Positions 17,071 to 24,690 of a stretch of DNA of 64,000 bases are shown piece after piece (the first letter of the stretch is position 1; every line of letters starts with the position of its first letter). The notes beneath the pieces are model-generated. The model was given only the letters and a program-made list of their open reading frames with translations. It searched no databases and was not told the DNA's origin. The stretch spans positions 62,001 through 126,000 of the forward strand of contig NZ_JAVKTS010000004.1 in the NCBI RefSeq assembly GCF_031460495.1, read 5' to 3'. The position numbers and the translations under genes are program-made. The stretch is from Tissierella sp. Its GTDB lineage: Bacteria > Bacillota > Clostridia > Tissierellales > Tissierellaceae.

Positions 17071-17223
17071 TCAAAAATTGCTAGAGAAAAGAATTACCAA
17101 TAATAAAAAGAAGAACAATAAAGAATCGTCAATACCACGATCTCTGTCTCTATCTCTATCTCTATCTCTATCACGATCACGATCTCTATCCCTATCTCTT
17201 CCGCCACTTAACAATTCATCCAC
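17071..17223 (-). CDS. Small paralog C with an Arg-Asp dipeptide repeat (50 aa)
   Basis: This starts at GTG (17221-17223) behind a GAGGTG site and stops at TGA (17071-17073). The head MDELLSGG is followed by ten consecutive RD dipeptides plus a final RG, then IDDSLLFFFLLLVILFSSNF. The other copies have only a few charged residues at this place (ERDRRRE in paralog D), so the run looks like an in-frame expansion. The repeat is strongly zwitterionic and is joined to a single hydrophobic helix. The opposite strand reads as an open Ser-Leu-rich frame, which I consider a shadow. Confidence 0.72.
   Translation of the reverse strand: MDELLSGGRDRDRDRDRDRDRDRDRDRDRGIDDSLLFFFLLLVILFSSNF
17137..17199. 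repeat. Hexanucleotide microsatellite encoding (RD)10
   Basis: About ten 6-base units, mostly TCTATC on the + strand (AGAGAT/GATAGA on the coding strand). ACGATC, GTCTCT and CCTATC variants interrupt them. The mixed Arg codons (AGA, AGG, CGT) show that the run is not very recent. Confidence 0.9.
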
Positions 17224-17249
17224 AATGAACACCTCATTTCAATTAAATT

Positions 17250-17267
17250 TAAGAGCTATAGCTCTTA
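17250..17267 (-). repeat. 18-base palindrome in the leader of paralog C
   Basis: A perfect palindrome, TAAGAGCTATAGCTCTTA. It would be the first structure in the mRNA, corresponding to the leader hairpins of the other copies. Confidence 0.7.
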
Positions 17268-17270
17268 CTA

Positions 17271-17299
17271 TACAATATGAAAATTAACAGATAAGTGTT
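17271..17299 (-). promoter_or_regulatory. Sigma-K-like promoter of paralog C
   Basis: Minus-strand AACAC, 15 bases, then CATATTGTA, ending 47 bases before the start codon. Confidence 0.6.
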
Positions 17300-17368
17300 A
17301 ACTTAAAAAGTAATTGAATATTATGTAACTTATGTGCATTATAGAGTTAGATGATAAGTTTAATATAA

Positions 17369-17395
17369 ATGAATCGGGGACATGCCCCGATTCAT
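17369..17395 (-). terminator. Terminator of paralog D
   Basis: An 11-base-pair stem ATGAATCGGGG/CCCCGATTCAT with a 5-base loop, the same core as the hairpin after paralog A. The minus-strand exit is only partly T-rich. Confidence 0.7.
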
Positions 17396-17430
17396 ACAGT
17401 GTATCGTCATCTTGTGATAATCCACTAAAG

Positions 17431-17553
17431 CTAAAATATGTCGCAGTTACAGAAGATGATTACTAATATTAAAAAGAAAAATAATAGGGAATCATCGATT
17501 CCATGACATTCTCTTCTTCTATCTCTTTCTCCACCAAATAATTCATTACTCAT
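17431..17553 (-). CDS. Small paralog D of the SLLFFFLLLVI array (40 aa)
   Basis: The only copy with an ATG start (17551-17553), behind GAGGTG, stopping at TAG (17431-17433). Head MSNELFGGERDRRRECHGIDD, tail SLLFFFLILVIIFCNCDIF. The ERDRRRE stretch lies where paralog C has its (RD)10 run. The tail has Cys residues directly after the helix, as in paralog B. It is the most upstream intact copy, and its function is unknown. Confidence 0.74.
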   Translation of the reverse strand: MSNELFGGERDRRRECHGIDDSLLFFFLILVIIFCNCDIF

Positions 17554-17576
17554 GGTTAACACCTCGCTTTTATTTG

Positions 17577-17590
17577 AGAGCTTTAGCTCT
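17577..17590 (-). repeat. Leader hairpin of paralog D
   Basis: AGAGCT/AGCTCT separated by 2 bases, positioned at the predicted mRNA 5' end as in the other copies. Confidence 0.6.
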
Positions 17591-17595
17591 AATAT

Positions 17596-17624
17596 AAGTA
17601 TATGAAGGTAGATAAGAAAGTGTT
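17596..17624 (-). promoter_or_regulatory. Sigma-K-like promoter of paralog D
   Basis: Minus-strand AACAC, 15 bases, then CATATACTT. The CATAT half is conserved while the distal TA is shifted by one base, making this the weakest match of the four. Confidence 0.5.
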
Positions 17625-17675
17625 AATTACTTAAAGCAAATTTGGCACAGATATATAGATAGAAGACTTATAAAA

Positions 17676-17760
17676 ACAGAATCGGAGACATGCCCCGACT
17701 GATGTGAAATCTACCACCTTTTGCTACCAAAGAAGTCACCGAATAGATCATCACCACCAA
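17676..17760 (-). pseudogene. Decayed fifth cassette of the small-gene array
   Basis: On the minus strand a short frame reads GGDDLFGDFFGSKRW and ends in TAG (17711-17713). It has no start codon, no hydrophobic tail and a stop just upstream. After it comes TTTCACATCAGTCGGGGCATGTCTCCGA (described 17682-17708), which matches the sequence after paralog A except for scattered changes. One of these breaks the terminator stem. The head resembles the LFGG/LLSGG heads of the intact copies. Confidence 0.45.
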
Positions 17761-18033
17761 AAAAATATATTCAAAAGATGGATGTCTGTTATTTATGTGA
17801 TATAACTATCAAAAATAAGATACCAATATTGAATGTTAAAAATTGAATATTACTGTATTGAAAAGTATAATTATTATGCCATAAACTACTTGTTAGCTAC
17901 AGTGTTTTGAGGTATAATTTCATCAAGTATGACAATTGGAAGTTGTTAAATTAGAGAATCAAAATATATTTGATATATGGAAAAAAGTTAAAAGGCCGGT
18001 AGATGAGAACTTCAATAGTAAAGGAGAAAATAT
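17761..18033 (+). other. Gene-free stretch with a promoter
   Basis: No supported gene. TTGTTA (17890-17895) and TATAAT (17913-17918), 17 bases apart, probably drive the PNPOx-like gene at 18034, leaving a leader of about 110 bases. Within that leader about 38 codons read as protein-like without a convincing start. Confidence 0.55.
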
Positions 18034-18519
18034 ATGTTTAGAAAAATGAGAAGAAGCAAGCAATTATTATCTATGGAGGATACAGTAGCTGTAATGAATA
18101 GATGTACTAATGGTGTATTGGCATGTATTGGTGATGGTGATTACCCCTACGCAGTTCCCGTTAGTTATGTTTATTTCAATGACAAGATTTATTTTCATTC
18201 TGCAAAAGCTGGACACAAGGTTGAATCTATTATAAGAAATCCTAAGGTTTCATTTTCAGTAATAGATGAAGACACTGTAGTAAGCAAAGAATATACTACT
18301 TATTTCCGCAGCGTTATTGCTTTTGGTAAAGCAAGGATTGTTGAAGGTGATGAATGGTTTGAGGCTTTTGAGGCTTTAGTAGAGAAATATTCTGGAGATC
18401 AACCGAAAGAAGTCAACCAGAAAGAAATAAATGGATGTACACAATCTCACATTATTGCAATTGATATAGAGCATATAACTGGGAAGGAAGCTATCGAATA
18501 TGTAAGAGAAAAGAAGTAA
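18034..18519 (+). CDS. Pyridoxamine 5'-phosphate oxidase family protein (flavin-binding, NimA-like)
   Basis: A 161-residue split-barrel FMN-binding protein. The typical start region RSKQLLSMEDTVAVMNRCTNGVLACIGDGDYPYAVPVSYVYFNDKIYFH and KVESIIRNPKVSFSVI fit the 5-nitroimidazole-reductase-like branch of the PNPOx superfamily, not true PdxH. The specific substrate cannot be told from sequence. It stands alone downstream of a sigma-A-like promoter, with an AAAGGAG ribosome site. Confidence 0.85.
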   Translation: MFRKMRRSKQLLSMEDTVAVMNRCTNGVLACIGDGDYPYAVPVSYVYFNDKIYFHSAKAGHKVESIIRNPKVSFSVIDEDTVVSKEYTTYFRSVIAFGKARIVEGDEWFEAFEALVEKYSGDQPKEVNQKEINGCTQSHIIAIDIEHITGKEAIEYVREKK

Positions 18520-18693
18520 ATCATGCTATTAACTTACATTTAAGAGTTATTAATCAGAAGTTAGCAATATACCACGCAGTCTAATAAATTTATAAAACAA
18601 CTTTTTCTTACTGCGGAGTTCTTTCTTAGCATCATGCACATAATAGTACAACTAGAATAAAATAGATATATACATTTTTTAGGAGGTTTTATT

Positions 18694-19755
18694 ATGGCAA
18701 AAATAAGAAGAATGTTTCCAGGAGGCAATACTTCTCAAGGATTTTACTCCTTGCACAGCAATATAATATCTAATAATAGAAACAAACTATATATATTTAA
18801 AGGAATGCCTGGAGGAGGGAAGTCTTCACTAATGAAGCTAGTAGGAGAAAGGATGATAACTGCAGGATATAATGTAGAATATCATCATTGTCCATCAGAT
18901 CCTGAATCTGTAGATGCTGTTTTAATAGAAGACTTGAAAATAGCATTGCTAGATGGTACTGCTCCTCATACAATGGATCCAGAGTACCCAGGTCTAACAG
19001 ATACAATAATAGATTTAGCTGAATTTATAGACTCTAGTATATTAAAAGGCAACAAAGAAGACATAATAAGAGCTAAAATAGCTAACAAAGAAGCCTATAG
19101 AAAAGCATTTAGTTATTTGAAAGCAGCAGGCATCCTCTATAAAGGAATAGAAGAGGATAATAAATCAAATATAGATATAAGGGAAATCAACAATCAAGGT
19201 AATTTACTGATAGAAAAGATTTTCTCAAAAGAAAAGATTCATATAGAATCAAATGGATTTCAAAGTAGGCATCTATTTTCCACAGCCTATACTCCAGATG
19301 GGTATGTAGATTATACAGACTCAATATTAAAGTGGATAGAGGATATATATTTTATTAATGGGGAAATAGGTACTGGAAAATCTATTATACTAAATAGGGT
19401 ACTTGAGGAAGCACAAAATAGAAATTATCAAACGGAAGTATATTATAATTCTTTAATACCAAATAAAGTAGAGACAGTATTTATAAAAGAAATAGATACT
19501 GCAATAACATCAAACCTAAATGGAGATAAACTAGGAAAAGCAAAAATAGATTTAAATAGTAATTTTGATATTAGTAAATTAAATAAAGAAGATTATAATA
19601 TCTTTAATCAACTAGTAGAAAAAGGAATTGAAAGTTTAAATAATGCAAAGGAAAATCACTTTATTCTTGAAAGATCATATAAACCATCTATTGACTATTC
19701 AAAGCTAGCTGAAGTTAAAGAAAAAATATGTAAAGAGATAATGAGTTACAAATAA
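18694..19755 (+). CDS. Two-P-loop ATPase, PRK06851-type
   Basis: A 353-residue protein with two separate Walker A motifs, GMPGGGKS (37-44) and GEIGTGKS (223-230). It is thus an internal duplication of a P-loop NTPase, with the first half better conserved (MFPGGNTSQGFYSLH, VEYHHCPSDPESVDAVLIEDL). This matches a conserved Firmicute family of unknown function often annotated only as ATPase. No partner gene is evident: it lies between the PNPOx gene and the convergent alaX-like gene. AGGAGG precedes the ATG. Confidence 0.8.
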   Translation: MAKIRRMFPGGNTSQGFYSLHSNIISNNRNKLYIFKGMPGGGKSSLMKLVGERMITAGYNVEYHHCPSDPESVDAVLIEDLKIALLDGTAPHTMDPEYPGLTDTIIDLAEFIDSSILKGNKEDIIRAKIANKEAYRKAFSYLKAAGILYKGIEEDNKSNIDIREINNQGNLLIEKIFSKEKIHIESNGFQSRHLFSTAYTPDGYVDYTDSILKWIEDIYFINGEIGTGKSIILNRVLEEAQNRNYQTEVYYNSLIPNKVETVFIKEIDTAITSNLNGDKLGKAKIDLNSNFDISKLNKEDYNIFNQLVEKGIESLNNAKENHFILERSYKPSIDYSKLAEVKEKICKEIMSYK

Positions 19756-19784
19756 AAAAAAGGTTAGAGTTAATCCTCTAACCT
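19754..19784 (-). terminator. Terminator of the alaX-like gene (convergent region)
   Basis: A 9-base-pair stem AGGTTAGAG/CTCTAACCT (19761-19769 with 19776-19784). On the minus strand it overlaps the stop codon and is followed by T7. It may also act on the + strand gene. Confidence 0.8.
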
Positions 19785-20985
19785 ATAAGTCTATTTCTTT
19801 TTTTATCTTCTCGGAGAATCTATTAAGTAGCACTTCTAAATTTTCAATAGAACATTTACCCTGTACAGTTTCAGGGGTGCCTCCTCCTTTAAGATCAAAC
19901 TCTTCACTAATATCTTTAAAAATGTTTTTTAAATTAATATTAAGTTGCTTAGATACACTTATGAAAAATTGTCCAATATTTTCATGTCTAGATCCATACA
20001 TTTGAACTAAGTTATAGTTATTATTTAAATAGGATGCTAGAGAACTGATTTCTTTAAGCTCCTTATCATCAAATAATTTATATACAAGAGGAGTAGTTTT
20101 TATCTTTATAGCATTTCTAAATAATTCCTCTCCTTCGTATCTAACAAGTTCAGCCTTAATACTTCTATTTTCTTTTTCCAACTCTTCTTTTTGATTAAAT
20201 AATGTATGGACTTTATCCAAGACATCAGTATCCTTAGAAGATAATAATACACCGATTTCTTTGATATATTTGTTTTTCCATCTATAGTCAAAGAGAGCCC
20301 TATTGCCACAAACAAACTCAATTCGAATATTACCCTTATATTTTTCCCATCTTCTTATTTTGATAATCCCTATTTCACCAGTATTTCGTAGATGAGTACC
20401 AGCACAAGGAGAGAAGTCTATATTATCTATCTCTACTATTCGAATATTTAAATCCACAGTTGGTTGTTTTCTTACAGGAATTTTATTTACTTCATTCTTT
20501 TCTACATAATAGGATTTTATTTCAAAATTAGAAGATATTATTCTATTTGTATATATCTCAATTTTATCCATTTCATCTTCACTAAAATCAGGTAAAGTTA
20601 CATCGATATAGACATAGTCGCGACCTAAATGAAATCCAATGGTTTCACCATTATACAATTTATAGAAAGCTGCAGATAATAGATGTTGACCTGTATGTTG
20701 CTGCATATTATCTAATCTATTTTCCCAATCAATACTTAGGGTTACCTTATCGCTTTGAATATTATCTTTAACTACATGGATTATATCTGAATTCTCTTCA
20801 TATACTTCTAAGACTTCTACGCCATTGATAGTTCCTTTATCCCCTGGTTGTCCACCAGATAGATGAGGATAAAAAATAGTTCTATTAAGTTTTATATAAT
20901 ATTTACCATCTTTATAAGTTTTATCTACAATTCGAGAATCAATTTCCCTTACATAAGGATTATCTAAATAAAGTTTATTAGTCAT
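19783..20985 (-). CDS. Alanyl-tRNA editing protein (AlaX-L type, with DHHA1 domain)
   Basis: A 400-residue free-standing editing protein that hydrolyses Ser- or Gly-tRNA-Ala. It carries the zinc-binding motifs H97-x3-H101 (HTGQH) and C194-x3-H198 (CAGTH). The N-terminal GGQPGDKGTI segment is AlaX-typical, and the C-terminal DHHA1-like domain contains DLKGGGTPETVQG. There is no aminoacylation domain, so it is not alaS. It starts at ATG behind AGGGG. Confidence 0.92.
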   Translation of the reverse strand: MTNKLYLDNPYVREIDSRIVDKTYKDGKYYIKLNRTIFYPHLSGGQPGDKGTINGVEVLEVYEENSDIIHVVKDNIQSDKVTLSIDWENRLDNMQQHTGQHLLSAAFYKLYNGETIGFHLGRDYVYIDVTLPDFSEDEMDKIEIYTNRIISSNFEIKSYYVEKNEVNKIPVRKQPTVDLNIRIVEIDNIDFSPCAGTHLRNTGEIGIIKIRRWEKYKGNIRIEFVCGNRALFDYRWKNKYIKEIGVLLSSKDTDVLDKVHTLFNQKEELEKENRSIKAELVRYEGEELFRNAIKIKTTPLVYKLFDDKELKEISSLASYLNNNYNLVQMYGSRHENIGQFFISVSKQLNINLKNIFKDISEEFDLKGGGTPETVQGKCSIENLEVLLNRFSEKIKKEIDL

Positions 20986-21100
20986 GTATTCAGCCCCTTT
21001 AATATTCTACAATCTATTTTATCATTAAATACATAAAAACAATACTTAAAAATGAATTTTCTATGTTATAATCTAATAAATGATATAGGGGTGAATTGTA

Positions 21101-21181
21101 ATGGTAGATGGTAGCTTCTTAGTTATTTTTGGTTTATTGATTATGATTTGGAGTTTAAATAGAATGCATAGAAAAAAATAA
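21101..21181 (+). CDS. 26-residue single-helix microprotein before comEC
   Basis: An ATG behind AGGGGTGA with 6-7 base spacing opens a 26-codon frame, MVDGSFLVIFGLLIMIWSLN then RMHRKK. It is one membrane helix with a positively charged C-terminus (a positive-inside anchor). A TATAAT box at 21067-21072 lies in front. It ends 12 bases before the comEC start. It may be a real small membrane protein or a translated leader for comEC. I cannot separate these from sequence. Confidence 0.5.
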   Translation: MVDGSFLVIFGLLIMIWSLNRMHRKK

Positions 21182-21193
21182 ATGGAGGCTTCC

Positions 21194-23623
21194 ATGGAGA
21201 GACCTTTTGTTTTCATGACAATTCCGTTAATATTTGGGATAATTTTTGCATATTATTTTAACTTTGATATGCTTCTAATCATAATTTTTATTATATTATC
21301 AATATTTGCTTATATATTAAACCTTATAAAGGGGAAGTCTAATTCTTGGATTTTGTTCTTTATTTGTTTGTTTTTGGGGGCTATAATTAATAATTATAAT
21401 TTAAATAGTAGCGAGTTAAATAGCAAAGCAGATAAAAATCTTGTATTAAATGGTATTGTAGATGAAGTAGTATGGGAAGAAGAGGATCAAGGAAAGTATA
21501 TAATTATAATCAATAGCATCGAAGAGAATTTACTTCAAAGGACAGTGAAGGAAAAAACTGTACTCAAGGTCTTAGGTAATACAAAACTTGAAATGGGAGA
21601 TAAAATTAGATTTTCAGGTGTGCTAAAAATTCCCCTGGAGAATACTAATCCAAATCTATTTAACTATAGGCTAAGTCTTTTATCAAACAAGATATATACC
21701 TCCATAACCATAAATGATTATTCGATTATAAATATTGAAAATACTAATAAAGCCTTTAAATATAAATTAAAGTCCAAATTTAGAGAACATGTAGAGAGTG
21801 TATTTGATAATAATTTAAGTATAGACAATAGTTCATTGATGAAAAGCATAATTTTAGGAGAATATTCTTATTTAGATGAAGAAAATATTTCAAAATATAG
21901 AGAATTAGGACTAGCTCATATACTAGCAGTTTCAGGATTACATATTGGGATTATAGCAGGATTTTTGATTTATATATTATCTCATTTAGGAGTAAAAAGA
22001 AAAGCTAATGTTATTATTTCATTAAGCATTATTTGGTTTTATGGATATCTCATTGGATTCCCACCTTCTTTACTTAGAGCTAATATAATGTTTAGCATCC
22101 TCTTCTATGCTCAGATATTAGCAGAACCCTATGATTCCATTAATAGTTTATTTTTGGCCATGTTTGTATTGTTGCTTTTTAACCCAATGTGGATATTTAA
22201 CCTTGGATTTCAACTTTCCTTTCTAGCTACATTTTCAATAATTTACATTACTCCAAGGTTTCAAGAGTTATTCTATCCTTACAAGAATAAGGTAACTTAT
22301 TCCCTATCAGGACTACTAGCTGTACAAATAGGACTATTACCTATACAAGCATATTATTTTAATAATATATCTGTAATAAGCATAATTTCCAATCTAATTA
22401 TTGCACCAATACTATCTTTGGCATTGATAATAGGTGGGATTATGGTAGGATTATCTCATTTGATTCCTAGCTTAAATTCTATACCGGGTCTTATATTAGA
22501 TTTAATTTTATCAGTTAATTTTTATTTAGTGGATTTTTTATATTCCATACCATTTGGAGTGATTAAAATATTTTCACCAAGTATATGGGAAATTATTTTA
22601 TATTATATTTTCATACTTATAGTATTTAAAGTTATTAAGGTAAGAAAACTGCATCTTAATATTAAAAAAGTTATTATATATTATTTAATTTTAATGACAA
22701 TATGGAGCTCAGTCACATTAATGAATCATAAGTCCATTGAATTACATTTTGTTGATGTAGGTCAAGGGGATTGTATTCTTATAAGGACATTAAAGGGAGA
22801 CTATTTAATAGATACTGGTGGAAGTATTTTGGATTCCTTTGATGTTGGAGAAAGCATTACTTTGCCTTATCTGCAGAAACTGGGGGTAAGCAAGCTTAAG
22901 GGAGTGTTTATTACTCATTTTGATGCTGATCATTGTGGAGCTTTACCTTTATTAATAGAAAATTTAAATATTGAAAATATCTTAATTTCATATGAGGATA
23001 GGGACAATGAAGTATATAATGAGATTAAAGATTCTGGAGTAGCAATTACAATTCTCAAAGAAAAAGATAAACTATTTTTAGATGATAATACTTTAATAGA
23101 AGTTTTAAACCCAAATAAAGATTTATTCAATAGGGGAGAGGTAAGCAATAATTTATCCTTAGCATTTTTATTATCATATTATAATAAGCAAATACTTTTT
23201 ACGGGAGATATTGAAAAAGAAGCTGAACTGGAAATAGTGGACAAATTTAAATCTAATATAGACATAATTAAGATACCTCATCACGGAAGTAATACATCAT
23301 CTAGCGAGGAATTTCTTAATAAAATTAAACCACAAATAGGTATAATTTCTGTAGGTAGGAATAATTTCTATGGACACCCAGGAAAGGATGTACTAGACAG
23401 ATATGAAGAATTAGGTACAAAAATATATAGAACAGATACTATGGGAATGATAAAGCTAGAATTAAATAAAGATGAAATAAGCTTAACTTCTTTTGTTAAT
23501 GAAGATTTAAGATTAATTCAATTCTTAGATGAAAATTTACTAAATGTTATTTTCTATATATCATTTTGTTTATTTTCCTACATTTTGTCAAAACATTATT
23601 TATATAAGGAGGGTGAATTGTGA
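21194..23623 (+). CDS. comEC: ComEC/Rec2 family DNA-uptake channel protein
   Basis: An 809-residue polytopic protein. It has N-terminal helices and an OB-like soluble loop (DEVVWEEEDQGKYIIII), then a competence domain with many helices (HILAVSGLHIGIIAGF, PPSLLRANIM). The C-terminal metallo-beta-lactamase-like domain has GQGDCILI, THFDADHCGAL and IPHHGSNTSSS. The frame also opens at ATG 21182, but GGAGG at 21184-21188 fixes the start at ATG 21194. It overlaps holA by 4 bases. Confidence 0.93.
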   Translation: MERPFVFMTIPLIFGIIFAYYFNFDMLLIIIFIILSIFAYILNLIKGKSNSWILFFICLFLGAIINNYNLNSSELNSKADKNLVLNGIVDEVVWEEEDQGKYIIIINSIEENLLQRTVKEKTVLKVLGNTKLEMGDKIRFSGVLKIPLENTNPNLFNYRLSLLSNKIYTSITINDYSIINIENTNKAFKYKLKSKFREHVESVFDNNLSIDNSSLMKSIILGEYSYLDEENISKYRELGLAHILAVSGLHIGIIAGFLIYILSHLGVKRKANVIISLSIIWFYGYLIGFPPSLLRANIMFSILFYAQILAEPYDSINSLFLAMFVLLLFNPMWIFNLGFQLSFLATFSIIYITPRFQELFYPYKNKVTYSLSGLLAVQIGLLPIQAYYFNNISVISIISNLIIAPILSLALIIGGIMVGLSHLIPSLNSIPGLILDLILSVNFYLVDFLYSIPFGVIKIFSPSIWEIILYYIFILIVFKVIKVRKLHLNIKKVIIYYLILMTIWSSVTLMNHKSIELHFVDVGQGDCILIRTLKGDYLIDTGGSILDSFDVGESITLPYLQKLGVSKLKGVFITHFDADHCGALPLLIENLNIENILISYEDRDNEVYNEIKDSGVAITILKEKDKLFLDDNTLIEVLNPNKDLFNRGEVSNNLSLAFLLSYYNKQILFTGDIEKEAELEIVDKFKSNIDIIKIPHHGSNTSSSEEFLNKIKPQIGIISVGRNNFYGHPGKDVLDRYEELGTKIYRTDTMGMIKLELNKDEISLTSFVNEDLRLIQFLDENLLNVIFYISFCLFSYILSKHYLYKEGEL

Positions 23624-24651
23624 ATTATAATGAGTTTTTAGATATAATAAAAAGTAATAAACTAATACCAGCATATATTTTTACAGGAGAAGAAGAATAT
23701 CTAATGCACGAAGTCATTGACATTTTAAAGCATAAATTTGTTGATATTTCATTTGAAGCCATAAACTACATCGTCATAGATGGCAAAGATGCAAGATTTG
23801 ACAATATATTAAATGCTTGTGAAACACTTCCTTTCATGTCATCCAAGAAAATAGTTGTAATAAAAGATATTAGTGAAATCATAGAAAATGATGAAAATGA
23901 TGTGGATAAAATAATGGGATCTTATATAGAAGGTTTAGATGATTATCTTTGTCTTATTATAATGGATAGGTCAAATAAGTTAAAGAAAACTAGCAAACTC
24001 TATAAAGCTCTTAACAAATTAGGTGGAGTAGTTGAGTTCACAAAACTTAAGGGAAAGGAGTTGAATTTAAGAGTTGAGAAAAAGTTAAAAGAATATAATA
24101 AGAAAATATCCAATGGAAACTTAAGTTATTTCCTTCAACAATCAACCTATACTGAGTATAATAGCACAAAATCCTTATACGATTTAGAAAATGAGCTTTT
24201 AAAAGTGATTAATTTTTCTACAGGTAATGAAATTTCAAAAGAGGACATAGATCTGACTTTAACCAAGACCTTAGATACTAATATTTTTAATTTACTATCC
24301 AGCATAAATAAAAGGGATGGTGATTCAGCATTAAGAATTTTTAACGAAATGTATATATCCAATGAGCCTGTTCAGAGGATACTGTTTATGATAATTAGAC
24401 AACTAAGACTTATGCTAGGATATAAGCTTTATAAGGAAAAGGGTTACAATGACGGAGCAATACAAGAAAAACTCCAAATTAAGCCATATGAATTCAAGAA
24501 GATATCAAGTCAAGCCCAAAGCTTTTCTGAACTTCATCTAAGAAATGGGCTAGATTATATACTTGAATTGGATGTAAAGCAGAAGACTAGTTCTCATGAT
24601 GAAAAACTAGCCTTAGAAATGTTAATTATAAATTTATGTTATTCTAAATAA
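23620..24651 (+). CDS. holA: DNA polymerase III delta subunit
   Basis: A 343-residue clamp-loader subunit of the HolA/YqeN type (GEEEYLMHEVIDILK; LPFMSSKKIVVIKDI). It starts at GTG overlapping the comEC stop (GTGA) behind GGAGGG. comEC-holA-rpsT is the usual Firmicute order, with rpsT on the opposite strand. Confidence 0.93.
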   Translation: MNYNEFLDIIKSNKLIPAYIFTGEEEYLMHEVIDILKHKFVDISFEAINYIVIDGKDARFDNILNACETLPFMSSKKIVVIKDISEIIENDENDVDKIMGSYIEGLDDYLCLIIMDRSNKLKKTSKLYKALNKLGGVVEFTKLKGKELNLRVEKKLKEYNKKISNGNLSYFLQQSTYTEYNSTKSLYDLENELLKVINFSTGNEISKEDIDLTLTKTLDTNIFNLLSSINKRDGDSALRIFNEMYISNEPVQRILFMIIRQLRLMLGYKLYKEKGYNDGAIQEKLQIKPYEFKKISSQAQSFSELHLRNGLDYILELDVKQKTSSHDEKLALEMLIINLCYSK

Positions 24652-24661
24652 AAATTGTCAG

Positions 24662-24688
24662 AAAAAAACTTCGGCCTCCCGAAGTTTT
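24662..24688. terminator. Bidirectional terminator between holA and rpsT
   Basis: A 10-base-pair stem AAAACTTCGG/CCGAAGTTTT with loop CCTC. Flanking A7 and T4 runs serve both convergent genes, more strongly rpsT. Confidence 0.85.
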
Positions 24689-24690
24689 AC

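Noticed and set aside
17137-17199. CRISPR-like array
   Set aside because: The repeat unit is 6 bases with no spacers. It is a coding microsatellite.
17078-17287. + strand open frame rich in Ser-Leu-Arg (69 codons)
   Set aside because: It is the complement of the RD-repeat gene. The minus strand has a promoter, ribosome site, family match to three neighbours and a terminator, while the + strand frame has none of these.
16281-17400. Transposon-type inverted repeats
   Set aside because: The GC-rich palindromes each sit just after a small gene and are followed by T-rich sequence on the minus strand, so they are terminators. No transposase frame is present.
17936-18050. Short frame (VVKLENQNIFDIWKKVKRPV) in the leader of the PNPOx-like gene
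   Set aside because: It has no convincing start or ribosome site and overlaps the start of the clearly supported gene at 18034.
19783-20985. Truncated alanyl-tRNA synthetase
   Set aside because: The length, start region and both zinc motifs fit a stand-alone AlaX-L editing protein. No aminoacylation domain was lost from this locus.
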